The notes below the pieces were generated by a model. It was not told the DNA's origin. It saw only the letters and a list, made by a program, of their open reading frames with translations, and searched no databases. Both the position numbers and the translations under genes were made by a program. From Chitinophagales bacterium (GTDB lineage Bacteria > Bacteroidota > Bacteroidia > Chitinophagales > Chitinophagaceae), in the NCBI GenBank assembly GCA_021323755.1, contig JAJPKJ010000020.1, positions 1-64,000 of the forward strand: DNA of 64,000 bases. Reading direction: 5' to 3'. Positions 52,863-63,688 of the stretch are shown here, one piece after another. Position 1 is the first letter of the stretch. Each line of letters starts with the position of its first letter.

Positions 52863-53294
52863 TCAGGATTGATTGAGATTAATGATCAGGTTTTCGTGAT
52901 CTATTGCAACAGGGTATTTCTTCAAGGGATGAGAGGCAGGTCCTTTTGTTACTACCCCTTCTTTATTAAACTGACTTCCGTGTAAACTACACGTGTATCC
53001 ATTGCCGGCAGGAATGAGCTGGTTGCTTTGATGGGTGCATTGCAGCAAAATGGCCTCGTAGGTGTCATCATTTTTTTTCATCACGGCAATATCATAAAGC
53101 CAACCTTTGGGCCGAACAAACTGTAAACCTGATTGTGTAAATCCGGCAACAGGAATTTGCACCTGGTTATTTATTATCTCCGTTTTGACAACCTGGTACG
53201 CCGGACCACATGCACCAAGCTCTGACAGCAAAAAGCCTGAGCCCGCCAGCAGGCAAATGTTGCAGGATGATTTTATGAATTGTCGTCGTTGCAT
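52863..53294 (-). CDS. exported Rieske [2Fe-2S] protein
   Basis: 143 residues. The N-terminus RRQFIKSS looks like a Tat signal, followed by a hydrophobic stretch and a possible lipobox ending at Cys29 (ELGAC). The Rieske ligands are visible: Cys86-x-His88 (CTHQ) and Cys102-x-x-His105 (CSLHG), only 13 residues apart, so the cluster domain is compact. It is an electron-transfer protein on the periplasmic side; partner unknown. Lies between a porin gene (upstream) and the di-haem oxidoreductase remnant (downstream) on the same strand. Confidence 0.9.
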   Translation of the reverse strand: MQRRQFIKSSCNICLLAGSGFLLSELGACGPAYQVVKTEIINNQVQIPVAGFTQSGLQFVRPKGWLYDIAVMKKNDDTYEAILLQCTHQSNQLIPAGNGYTCSLHGSQFNKEGVVTKGPASHPLKKYPVAIDHENLIINLNQS

Positions 53295-53399
53295 TGAAAT
53301 AAGGTGGTTTTATCTTGTTGCTGCAGATAGATCCGCACAAGTGGCGATGCAACAATGTTTAATAATAATAACCATGATGGTCGCATAAGAAAATCTATT

Positions 53400-54644
53400 T
53401 TAAAAAGAATATCCGATGCCAATATTGAGGAACTGATCGCTTTGTTTATAGGGGAATGCGTTTGGCGAAGGATTAATGACCAGATCCGGATTTTGCCTAC
53501 CGGTATATAATAACCGCACATCTGCTTTGATTGTGATGTTTGGAATGGGTAAATAATTAATACCGGCAATAATGTGTGTTTGTTTTTGGGTGCCGTCGTA
53601 AATGCCGTTTGAGGGAATACTGGAATTCATGTTCAGTATTTCGCACCTTGCAAATGTGATGAATTGCTTGGTTGCCTGTTTTTTGTAAAGCCAGTCAAAT
53701 CCTAGTTCCGCATAAGCGCCATACATTCCGGAAGGAGTATTTTTTGCATAAGCTGCATTTAATTTATCTGCATCCGGATAGGAGATATACGTTCCGAGAA
53801 TTTTAAAGCCAACTCCGTTTTTTGCGTACCGCATATCTGCTTCGCCAAGATAAAGTGGTGTACCAAATGCTCCGCTATTCAAGCCCAAACTATCCGAGTC
53901 GCGGGGACCTAAAGCAACCGTTCCACCCGCATAAGCAGCGAACTGGAATTTGAAATCGCTCACATGAATTTGCAGGGAAGCCGTAATCGCAATGTTATTT
54001 GCAGACGCATCGCTACCCAAACCTTCGCCTTCCCCAATGCCGGTGTCGTGTTCAAAATTTGCACTGTTCAATCCATTAATGATCGCAACGCTATAATTCA
54101 ATGGAAGCCTGTCGGAAGAACCGTAATAACCGACACCGATCTCGCGCCATGTTGTTGGAATAATCAATTGTTCGACTAGTGGTCGCTCAACGCCATTAAA
54201 ATTTACTGGCAAATGATTTTCGTTGGTGATGCCTATGCGCGGAGTAAACAATCCTGCGATGATATACTGACGAGCATTCAGGTTGAATTTTAAAAATGCT
54301 TGTTCCATTGCGACATCACCTTTTCCGCTGGAATGATCATCGCTCTTAGTTCCCGTAACAATAGCATGTTCTATTTCAAGCTCCGTGAATAAACTGATCC
54401 TTTCATTGAACTGATGGCCCACAAAAAGCACAGCCCTGTCTAAAGTTACCAATGATTGATGCTGGTTAAAATCGCGTTGATAAAATGCGTCACCATAACC
54501 GGAGATTACGGTCTTATTATTATTCGCTCCCCTATTCAATGAATCCTCACTGGTAATTAATTTTTGAGCCTGTGTCTGATATTGCTGCGCAATTAATGGA
54601 TGCATCAGAAAAGAGGTTATAAAAAAAAAGAATGATTTTTTCAT
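53400..54644 (-). CDS. porin-like outer-membrane protein
   Basis: 414 residues from the ATG at 54644, giving a signal peptide MKKSFFFFITSFLMHPLIA. The mature chain alternates amphipathic strands (VISGYGDAFYQRDFN, ISLFTELEIEHAIVTG, YIIAGLFTPRIGI) and ends with aromatic SDQFLNIGIGYSF, as in phosphate-selective or general porins of Bacteroidota. Likely a 16- to 18-stranded outer-membrane channel. It opens the redox cluster; the next gene, 105 bases downstream, is the Rieske protein. Confidence 0.85.
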   Translation of the reverse strand: MKKSFFFFITSFLMHPLIAQQYQTQAQKLITSEDSLNRGANNNKTVISGYGDAFYQRDFNQHQSLVTLDRAVLFVGHQFNERISLFTELEIEHAIVTGTKSDDHSSGKGDVAMEQAFLKFNLNARQYIIAGLFTPRIGITNENHLPVNFNGVERPLVEQLIIPTTWREIGVGYYGSSDRLPLNYSVAIINGLNSANFEHDTGIGEGEGLGSDASANNIAITASLQIHVSDFKFQFAAYAGGTVALGPRDSDSLGLNSGAFGTPLYLGEADMRYAKNGVGFKILGTYISYPDADKLNAAYAKNTPSGMYGAYAELGFDWLYKKQATKQFITFARCEILNMNSSIPSNGIYDGTQKQTHIIAGINYLPIPNITIKADVRLLYTGRQNPDLVINPSPNAFPYKQSDQFLNIGIGYSF

Positions 54645-54755
54645 GTTGCAAAAATCATCTCCATTGGTTTCCAAGCCTTACGGATTTGGTAAATCGGTTT
54701 ATGTTATCGGGAAAAAGAAGGATGGAATTTGCGTAGCTTTATTAAAAAGATTTTT

Positions 54756-55223
54756 ATGAAAACGATTATAGCGTGTTTATTTATGATCACCATAATATTA
54801 ATCATTAACAGTTGTAATCAACATCCCGTTACTGATGATAAGCAAGCTGCGATTGATTCTTTAAAAACGATCATTAATCAATTAAAACCCGGACTTGGCG
54901 AGTATATGTTACAGATAAGATATCATCACGATTCACTTGGAAAAGCGATAATAAAAAAAGATTATCAAAGAGCAGCATATGAAATAGATGAAATAAAAGA
55001 AACAGGAGAAAAAATTGAGCAGCTTAATATAACCAATGATAAACTTCAAAAACCATTTGCATTTTTCTATGAAAAATATTTAGAAACACCATTACAGGTT
55101 CTTGCGGATGCAGCAGCAAAAAAAGAAGATGCGGTTTTAAAAACAAACTTCATTGGATTAACCAATAACTGCAATAGTTGTCATCACGAAAACAATATGG
55201 CGTTTATGAAAATAGAGCCCTGA
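54756..55223 (+). CDS. mono-haem cytochrome-like lipoprotein
   Basis: 155 residues from the ATG at 54756. Lipoprotein signal (MKTIIACLFMITIILIINSC, lipobox Cys20). The mature part is helical (residues 25-130, charged), with one CxxCH haem-attachment motif at the very C-terminus (NNCNSCHHENN, near residue 140). This arrangement resembles a small cytochrome c of the c'/b562 helical-bundle type (inference), with the haem site in the last helix. Divergent from the porin gene; probably part of the same redox module. Confidence 0.8.
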   Translation: MKTIIACLFMITIILIINSCNQHPVTDDKQAAIDSLKTIINQLKPGLGEYMLQIRYHHDSLGKAIIKKDYQRAAYEIDEIKETGEKIEQLNITNDKLQKPFAFFYEKYLETPLQVLADAAAKKEDAVLKTNFIGLTNNCNSCHHENNMAFMKIEP

Positions 55224-55297
55224 ATGGCCAATGGTTTATTGCGAGTGGTGGATGGACTTGAAACTTGCAGGCTTGACTGCTCAGGTTCCGGGAAAAA

Positions 55298-56239
55298 TCA
55301 GTGCAGCAATAATTCGCAGGGCTTAAGTCCTGTATGTTTTTTAAATGCAGTAGAGAAATGAGAAATAGAAGAATAACCGAGCAACACAGAAACATCAGTA
55401 ACACTTAATCCTTTTTCGTACAACAAATATCTTGCATGTTCCATGCGCTGGCCCTGGTAAAAATCAAAAATAGTTGTCCCGAACATTTCTTTAAACCCTT
55501 TTTTCAAATAGCATTCATTGATGGCGACTTTGCGGCTGAGGGCTTTAATGGTAAGAGGTTCACCGATATGTTGTAACAATATTTCTCTTGATTTAGCAAT
55601 TTTTTCACGGTCTGCTTCATTCGCCAAAAACTTGCATTGAAAATTCTCCACTTCTCTTTCACCCAGCATGCATTCCAAACTATACAACAGCAGCATTTGC
55701 GTTTGTGCATTTACATAAATATTTTCCAGACTGTCGGTGTAAGTATGATTCAGCAGCGATTCAAGCACCAGGCGGCTTCTTCCACAAAGAGACAATATTT
55801 TTGAAAAAGAAGATTGATGCCTGAAGTTGAGAATATTATCCGTTAATGTATTCTGCAATTTGCCAGACCTTACAAATTGCGTTAAATGAACCGGAGAAAA
55901 CCGGAAACTGAAAATATCCACGCTTTCTGTTCTTTCCGAACAAGTGTACGACGCATTTAATTTGCATGAATTGCACTCCGTTTCTTTTTGCTTGCAATAA
56001 ACATTCCCGGCAACACAAAAACGCAGTTCAAAATAATTTTCTTTGGGTTTATCTTTTTTGTAATGGTAAACCATCATCCCAAGGTCATCAAGATTCCATT
56101 GCAGATTTTTATGATAACGTTTGATCGAATATTGCACAGAGCCGGGAATTTGCCTTTCTTTTTCATAAAGTAAATTCAGCTGATCCTGCATTACAGGCTG
56201 CTTATACGCTACGCTTAATATATCCAGTGGCTGATGCAT
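55298..56239 (-). CDS. AraC family transcriptional regulator
   Basis: 313 residues. The C-terminal 95 residues are the double helix-turn-helix: REILLQHIGEPLTIKALSRKVAINECYLKKGFKEMFG, then MEHARYLLYEKGLSVTDVSVLLGYSSISHFSTAFKKHTG (both seen in pieces). The N-terminal 200 residues form a sensor of unknown type that includes four Cys residues (KQKETECNSCKLNASYTC), a possible metal or redox site. It may control the adjacent redox cluster; the convergent cytochrome lipoprotein gene ends 74 bases away. Confidence 0.92.
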   Translation of the reverse strand: MHQPLDILSVAYKQPVMQDQLNLLYEKERQIPGSVQYSIKRYHKNLQWNLDDLGMMVYHYKKDKPKENYFELRFCVAGNVYCKQKETECNSCKLNASYTCSERTESVDIFSFRFSPVHLTQFVRSGKLQNTLTDNILNFRHQSSFSKILSLCGRSRLVLESLLNHTYTDSLENIYVNAQTQMLLLYSLECMLGEREVENFQCKFLANEADREKIAKSREILLQHIGEPLTIKALSRKVAINECYLKKGFKEMFGTTIFDFYQGQRMEHARYLLYEKGLSVTDVSVLLGYSSISHFSTAFKKHTGLKPCELLLH

Positions 56240-56249
56240 AATGAAGCGG

Positions 56250-56257
56250 CAAATTTA
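56250..56257 (-). promoter_or_regulatory. -7 promoter element before the AraC-type gene
   Basis: Minus strand TAAATTTG, exact match, 10 bases before the start codon, implying a nearly leaderless mRNA. Confidence 0.43.
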
Positions 56258-56428
56258 CTGTTAAAACATGATATATTGAGGCTTTATGAAACTATAAACC
56301 GTCGTTCCCATTTTATGACCATTACATGACTTTTTAAGAAAAAAAGATGCCTGCAACCATTGTGCAAAAATTGATTGAAAAAGACCAAAAATCCTGCTGT
56401 AAAAAACTGCTGGAAGCCTTATTTTTCG

Positions 56429-56436
56429 TACATTTG
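56429..56436 (+). promoter_or_regulatory. -7 promoter element of gyrB
   Basis: TACATTTG, exact TAnnTTTG match, 47 bases before the gyrB ATG. Confidence 0.52.
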
Positions 56437-56480
56437 CAACCTCTATTAATTCACTGTTAACTGGTTTATTCTACACTTAA

Positions 56481-58463
<1,983 letters not shown>

Positions 58464-58571
58464 TGCTTTTTTGGCTTGCAATTTGTAAATTCTTTATCTT
58501 TAAACACAGAACAGGCTTAAATTTCGCGATTTCCAAAAAAAATAAATTTACTAACCAATCAAAAATTAAAC

Positions 58572-58778
58572 ATGTCTGAACACGTAAAGCTTACAGCATA
58601 CAACGTAAAAACCAAAGAGAAAAATGTCACCATGCACGATGCTGTGATCACCAAGACAGCTAAAGGAGCGTACATGGCGCAGGGCAATGACGGCAAAGGC
58701 AACAAGCTCACTACTTTACTTGGCGAAGAAAAAGCGATGGCCGCCATCAAAGCCGGTATCGCAAAACAGGGCTGGTGA
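58572..58778 (+). CDS. 68-residue conserved-looking small protein
   Basis: 68 residues, basic, soluble: MSEHVKLTAYNVKTKEKNVT, then a central HDAVITKTAKGAYMAQGNDGKGNKLTTLLGEEKAMAAIKAG. The sequence pattern suggests a small beta-sheet followed by a helix, similar in feel to single-stranded nucleic-acid-binding or zinc-ribbon-like mini-proteins, but I recognise no family. It has its own terminator downstream and sits 108 bases after gyrB. No function assigned. Confidence 0.7.
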   Translation: MSEHVKLTAYNVKTKEKNVTMHDAVITKTAKGAYMAQGNDGKGNKLTTLLGEEKAMAAIKAGIAKQGW

Positions 58779-58796
58779 TTTTTTGTAAACCCATAT

Positions 58797-58840
58797 ACTA
58801 AAAAGCGGTTGCCCTTTGGACAGCGTTTTAGTACTTTTTC
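58797..58840 (+). terminator. terminator after the 68-residue protein gene
   Basis: ACTAAAA (58797-58803) / TTTTAGT (58826-58832) with an imperfect G+C-rich inner stem, followed by ACTTTTTC. It lies 18 bases past the stop. Confidence 0.58.
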
Positions 58841-58939
58841 AATAGGAGTATTGGTTTTTATGGCATCCTCCCTGCATTGAGGCCCGGTGCTGGCCCATCA
58901 AACGCTAAAAATATTCTTTCTCCCTGCTTAAAAATGTTA

Positions 58940-58962
58940 AAACCCCGCTTCTTGCGGGGTTT
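58940..58962 (-). terminator. intrinsic terminator after the DUF1501 gene
   Basis: Perfect stem AAACCCCGC / GCGGGGTTT with a 5-base loop, 25 bases past the stop at 58988. On the minus strand the stem is followed by TAACATTTTTAAG, a weak T-run. Confidence 0.7.
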
Positions 58963-58987
58963 GCCATTTATAATGAAGAGCACGAAT

Positions 58988-60187
58988 TCAGATAAAAGAA
59001 AGATGATCATATTGCGCACCCAAAATCCGCTTATCATCTGCCCCGAGCCATTTATTCAGAACGGTTGCATAGACCGCTTTAAAATCGATTGCATATTTCA
59101 GATCGCCTTCATTCAAATCATTCAGATCGGGCATGGCATTGATCAATCCTTTTTGTTTTAATCCTCCACCTATTAAAAACATATTGTTAGCCGTCCCATG
59201 GTCGGTTCCCCCACTTGCGTTTTGAGAAACACGTCGTCCAAATTCAGAAAAAGTCATCATCAGCACATCCTGGAAACGATCATTCGATTTGAGATCGGAA
59301 ACGAATGCTTTTACCGCGTCGTTCATTTCCGTAAATAATCTTTGCTGTTGCATTTGTTGATTAACATGAGTATCAAAACTGCCCAGAGAAACATAATAAA
59401 CCTTTGTATTGATATCGGAAAAAATCAATGAAGCAATTGTTTGCAAATCCTTTCCCAGACCAGTTTTTGGATATTGCGCTGAGCTCGGTCGCAATTTGCT
59501 CTGCTGGTAAATATAATCTGCACTCGATAATGTCTCAGACATCACTTTATATAAATAATCAACAGGCTGCTCTTCACCATTCATCTTATGTTCCGCAGAA
59601 ATGTCTTTAAAATATTTTTGATGACTTGTATTATACAAGCGATTGGGATCTTTTAATGCAAGTCCTTTTATTCTTTCTCCCTTTAAAACGAGGCTTAAAA
59701 TATCATCTATTTCCATTGCCTGCGTTGGCTTATCACAGCCCGCGCATTGCGCATCCAAATATCTTCCCAACCACCCCGTTGAAATAAAACGATTGCTGTC
59801 GCTCGCTGTTTGCCAAATATCCATGCTGCGAAAATGCGAGCGATCCGGATTGGGATAACCAACACTATTCATGATTGAGAGACTTCCATCACCATACAAA
59901 TCCTTGAATCCTGCCAATGCAGGATGCAGGGCGACCTCATCGGTTATCAATAATGATTTTTCTTTTTCAATTCCGAGATGCGGACGAACACGATAATAAA
60001 TATCATTGCGTACCGGAATCACCGTATTCAATCCATCATTTCCACCGCTCAGCTGCAATACCACCAGTACTTTGTTTCCCGGTGGAACCATCTTTGGCAT
60101 CTCAAAAGGCTTTAAGAATTTCGGCAACATAAAAGATGCCGTCGCCAATGAACCTGCCTGTAAAAATTCTCTTCGTTTAATTAACAT
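58988..60187 (-). CDS. DUF1501 family exported protein
   Basis: 399 residues. Tat-type signal KRREFLQAGSLATASFMLP. The sulfatase-like DUF1501 fold is recognisable from LVVLQLSGGNDGLNTVIPVRNDIYYR, HPALAGFKDLYGDGSLSIMNSVGYPNPDRSHFRSMDIW (in pieces near residues 80-120), and DVLMMTFSEFGRRVSQNASGGTDHG near 315. These proteins are exported with a DUF1800 partner in many Bacteroidota and Planctomycetes; activity unproven. Starts 7 bases inside the end of the DUF1800 gene. Confidence 0.93.
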   Translation of the reverse strand: MLIKRREFLQAGSLATASFMLPKFLKPFEMPKMVPPGNKVLVVLQLSGGNDGLNTVIPVRNDIYYRVRPHLGIEKEKSLLITDEVALHPALAGFKDLYGDGSLSIMNSVGYPNPDRSHFRSMDIWQTASDSNRFISTGWLGRYLDAQCAGCDKPTQAMEIDDILSLVLKGERIKGLALKDPNRLYNTSHQKYFKDISAEHKMNGEEQPVDYLYKVMSETLSSADYIYQQSKLRPSSAQYPKTGLGKDLQTIASLIFSDINTKVYYVSLGSFDTHVNQQMQQQRLFTEMNDAVKAFVSDLKSNDRFQDVLMMTFSEFGRRVSQNASGGTDHGTANNMFLIGGGLKQKGLINAMPDLNDLNEGDLKYAIDFKAVYATVLNKWLGADDKRILGAQYDHLSFI

Positions 60188-61650
60188 AATTGATATTCTG
60201 GAGTACTCATTAATTGAATGGTCACTGACTTGATAAAACCTTCTCTATTGCTATTATCCGTATATTTTCTCAATATGCTTTCCTCAACGGTGTTTTGGGT
60301 TTGCAGAACCGTTGTTGAAATAGTGCTCACTAAATTTTCTTTTTGAACATTATTGAACTTCGTCAGATACTTATCCCAATTGATTTGCGCCTTGATCATT
60401 TGACCCCCGTTGATTTTTCCAAATCCTTTAATACGCATGGCATCATTATTCATTTCCCGCACGCCCATCATTTGATCATCATCATCTTTTGGTTTTAAAT
60501 CGAATTGATCAGATGCATAGATGATTTCAGGGATCCGAAGCCGAAACATTAATGTAGAACTATCGATCCAACTGGTTCCTCCCGGCCACCCGGCCACATT
60601 GGGAGGATAGAATAATAACTGTCCGAGTAAGCGTTGCACGATCAGCATCACGTCTTCATTTTCGATATTCATTGGCAGCATTCGCCGAATACCGACAATC
60701 AATTCAATCGGCGATTTTATTTTTGATCCTATATTTCTTTCACTGTAAAACCAATCGCTCGTAAAAATATCTTCCATCAACGATTTGATATCATAATTAC
60801 TCTGATAGAAACGATTGCCCAACCACTCCGCTTTCTGTTCATCAACATTATCGTTTACAAAAAAGCGATAAATCTTTCTTGCAATAAATTGGGCGGTATG
60901 CCTTTGTTCCAGCAAAATGTTCAAGACATCGTCGCCATCAAGATTTCCGCTTTTGCCTAAAAAAGTCTTATCTCCATTGTCATGCTGAAATTTTCTGAAA
61001 ACAAATTCACCCTGCAGATTTGCCCCCCAGCCTGTAAATGCCCGGGCAGCCTGCTTGACATCATCTTCTGTATAATTTCCTCTGCCCATGGTAAAGAGCT
61101 CCATGACTTCGCGCGCAAAATTTTCATTGGGATGATCTTTTCTGTTTTGATTGTTATTCAAAAAATTGATCATCGCTGCGCTTTTACTCACCTCGCGAAG
61201 CAGATCACCAAAATTTCCCAATGCATTCTTGCGGATGGTAGCCAATAACAACTGCTGGTAAAAAATATTGAGGTTGCGCGATGCAAAATGTCCATGCCAG
61301 AATAAACTCATTTTTTCCCGCAACTGCGCATCGGTATCAATCATTTCATTAAGCCAGGCAAGGTTTAGGCTTTTAAGATCCTGTTGCGATTGTTTGCGAA
61401 AATCTTTTTTCTCATCTGCCGACAAGTCTTTTTTTTGAAGCTTGCTGATATCATCAATTCCCATCGTTAACCCTTTAAGGAAATTGCTGGCAACATCAAT
61501 ATATTCGGGAGATTTTGAAGAAGCGCTGAAGATCGCTTTGGATAAAGATTTTTGAGAGATCGCTGATAGCTGATCAAGGTCTTCAACCATCGGGCCGAAG
61601 CCTGCACGCCACATGAGATGCTGGTTTTTCAATTGGTTGGTTATGACCAT
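60181..61650 (-). CDS. DUF1800 family protein
   Basis: 489 residues. Family signatures are LMWRAGFGPMVEDLDQL at the N-terminus, MSLFWHGHFASRNLN near residue 110, NENFAREVMELFTMGRGNYTEDDVKQAARAFTGW near 175-210, and PPNVAGWPGGTSWIDSSTLMFR near 350. No classic signal peptide is seen, although such proteins are often exported with DUF1501. The two genes overlap by 7 bases and form an operon, suggesting they act together on the cell surface or in the periplasm (inference). Confidence 0.92.
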   Translation of the reverse strand: MVITNQLKNQHLMWRAGFGPMVEDLDQLSAISQKSLSKAIFSASSKSPEYIDVASNFLKGLTMGIDDISKLQKKDLSADEKKDFRKQSQQDLKSLNLAWLNEMIDTDAQLREKMSLFWHGHFASRNLNIFYQQLLLATIRKNALGNFGDLLREVSKSAAMINFLNNNQNRKDHPNENFAREVMELFTMGRGNYTEDDVKQAARAFTGWGANLQGEFVFRKFQHDNGDKTFLGKSGNLDGDDVLNILLEQRHTAQFIARKIYRFFVNDNVDEQKAEWLGNRFYQSNYDIKSLMEDIFTSDWFYSERNIGSKIKSPIELIVGIRRMLPMNIENEDVMLIVQRLLGQLLFYPPNVAGWPGGTSWIDSSTLMFRLRIPEIIYASDQFDLKPKDDDDQMMGVREMNNDAMRIKGFGKINGGQMIKAQINWDKYLTKFNNVQKENLVSTISTTVLQTQNTVEESILRKYTDNSNREGFIKSVTIQLMSTPEYQLC

Positions 61651-61816
61651 TAAGAAAAATTTTGATTTTGACTATTATCAAAACGTAAGGTTTAAGAAGA
61701 AAATTTTTTTGTGCCCGGAGCTTTAACAAATAATTGAACATCGCCACCTTTGCACTTCCCGGCGGAAGAAATCAAGGCTATGCATCGTTAACGACTCTAC
61801 ACTGCAAAAATATTGA

Positions 61817-63088
61817 TCATGAAATCACGGAGTGACCAAAATAGCTGTGCAACACTTCCGGCAAATCAATTCCGTTCTCTGTTTGATGGTTTTCCAGAAG
61901 ACAGGCCACTATACGGGGTAATGCGAGTGAGCTGCCATTTAGTGAGTGGACGAGTTGCATTTTATTATGAGCATCTTTAAATCGAATTTTCATTCGGTTG
62001 GTTTGGAAGGTTTCGAAATTGCTTACCGAACTCACTTCCAGCCATTTTTGCTGTGCTGCGCTGTAGACTTCAAAATCGTAAGTAAGCGCAGAAGAAAAAC
62101 TCATATCGCCTCCACATAATTTCAAAATGCGGTATTGCAAATTCAAAGTGTTCAATAATTCTTCGACATGGCTTACCATTTCTTCCAATACATCATAGCT
62201 TTTTTCCGGGTGAACCAATTGAACAAGTTCTACCTTATCAAATTGATGCAAACGATTCAATCCACGAACGTCTTTTCCATAACTTCCGGCTTCGCGGCGA
62301 AAACATGGCGTATAAGCAGTCATCTTAATGGGTAAATCATTTTCTTTTACAATTTCCCCTCGGTAAATATTGGTAACCGGAACTTCAGCCGTCGGTATCA
62401 GATAAAATTTGTCTTCAGTTACATAATACATCTGTCCTTCTTTATCGGGCAGTTGGGTAGTCCCGAATGCGGAATCTTCATTCACCATTATCGGCGGTTG
62501 AATTTCTGTGTAACCCGCCTTAGTATTGTAATCAAGGAAATATTGTATTAATGCACGCTGCAATTTTGCCCCTTTATTAATATAAACCGGAAATCCGCTT
62601 CCCGTGATCTTATTCCCCAATTCAAAATCGATCAAATTATATTTCTTTGCTAAATCCCAGTGTGGCGCTGCATTTGCCGGCAATTGTTTTTTTTGCCCAC
62701 CTTCTTTTACAGCAACATTATCTTCAGGGGTTTTTCCCGGCGGGACCTTTGCAGAAGGAAGATTGGGAAGGATCAGGATTTTTTCATTCAGTTTATTTTC
62801 TGTTTCTGCAAGTTGTTCAAAAATGGGCTGCAAAGAAGATTTCAGTTGAGAGACCTCAAGTTTTTTTTCTTCAGCCTTTTCATTTTCTTTTTTAGCTATC
62901 AGTTGTCCGATCTCTTTAGATGCCACATTTAATTTCGACTGAACATTATCAGATTCCGTTTGCAGCTTTTTCCGTTGCTCATCAAGACTGATCACCTCAT
63001 CAACCAAACCCAGTTCTTTAAAATTCTTGATCGCTAATCTTTCTTTCACCAGCTCCTTATTATCGCGTATAAATCGAATGTCTAACAT
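61817..63088 (-). CDS. serS: seryl-tRNA synthetase
   Basis: 423 residues. The N-terminal long coiled-coil arm (residues 30-100) binds the tRNA(Ser) variable loop. The class II core has motif 1 around YTEIQPPIMVNEDSAFGTTQLP, motif 2 FRREAGSYGKDVRGL, and motif 3 LALPRIVACLLENHQTENG. Charges tRNA(Ser) and tRNA(Sec). Its own promoter precedes it. Confidence 0.97.
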   Translation of the reverse strand: MLDIRFIRDNKELVKERLAIKNFKELGLVDEVISLDEQRKKLQTESDNVQSKLNVASKEIGQLIAKKENEKAEEKKLEVSQLKSSLQPIFEQLAETENKLNEKILILPNLPSAKVPPGKTPEDNVAVKEGGQKKQLPANAAPHWDLAKKYNLIDFELGNKITGSGFPVYINKGAKLQRALIQYFLDYNTKAGYTEIQPPIMVNEDSAFGTTQLPDKEGQMYYVTEDKFYLIPTAEVPVTNIYRGEIVKENDLPIKMTAYTPCFRREAGSYGKDVRGLNRLHQFDKVELVQLVHPEKSYDVLEEMVSHVEELLNTLNLQYRILKLCGGDMSFSSALTYDFEVYSAAQQKWLEVSSVSNFETFQTNRMKIRFKDAHNKMQLVHSLNGSSLALPRIVACLLENHQTENGIDLPEVLHSYFGHSVIS

Positions 63089-63104
63089 CTTTTAAAAATT
63101 TTGG

Positions 63105-63132
63105 CAAAGGTAATTGGATAAGCGCAGAACAA
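63105..63132 (-). promoter_or_regulatory. promoter of serS
   Basis: Minus strand TTG at 63132-63130, 17-base spacer, TACCTTTG at 63112-63105 (exact -7). The element ends 16 bases before the start codon. Confidence 0.55.
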
Positions 63133-63296
63133 CAACGGCACAAAGATTGAGAAGAATTAGGGAACAGGATCCAGGGCTAAAGGCTTAAATAGTGCCCGGA
63201 AAGAATAAATATTCTTGCTGAGGATCGGTGATTTAATCTTGAACCTTTTTCCTTAAACCTTACCATAAAATCTTAATTTCACAACAAATCTGTTAT

Positions 63297-63626
63297 ATGG
63301 ATCACGGCATGATTACTACCAGCTTTCAATTAGACGGATATAAAATAACGCAAAATCTCGGCATAGTGAGAGGAATCACCGTTCGCTCAAGAAGCTTATT
63401 GGGCAATATTGCCGGTGGAATTCAATCTCTTTTTGGAGGGCAGCTTTCTATTTATGTTGAGCTATGTGAAACAACCCGCGAAGAAGCATTCCAATTGATG
63501 GTTCAGCACGCCGAACAACGGGGTGCGAATGCTGTCATTAATATGCGCTACGATGCAAATGAGGTATTGAACGGAGTCACCGAAGTACTCGCTTACGGAA
63601 CGGCTGTTGTCGCTGAGAAAATTTAG
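63297..63626 (+). CDS. YbjQ/UPF0145-type protein
   Basis: 109 residues, standard for the family. Recognised by TTSFQLDGYKITQNLGIVRGITVRSRS, GGQLSIYVELCETTREEAFQLMVQHAEQRGANAVINMRYD (in pieces) and the C-terminal EVLAYGTAVV. Members form pentameric rings and are often annotated as heavy-metal-binding; the role is unknown. Stand-alone gene, converging on the acetyltransferase. Confidence 0.9.
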   Translation: MDHGMITTSFQLDGYKITQNLGIVRGITVRSRSLLGNIAGGIQSLFGGQLSIYVELCETTREEAFQLMVQHAEQRGANAVINMRYDANEVLNGVTEVLAYGTAVVAEKI

Positions 63627-63688
63627 CGGGCAGTAAAAAGTTTCTGGTGCGCAGAATTTGAGGAAAGAATTTTTATTTGACCCAGTTG

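Noticed and set aside
53273-53386. 37-residue frame beginning before the Rieske gene (MRPSWLLLLNIVASP...)
   Set aside because: It overlaps the Rieske start in another frame; the hydrophobic beginning could be a leader peptide but nothing else supports it.
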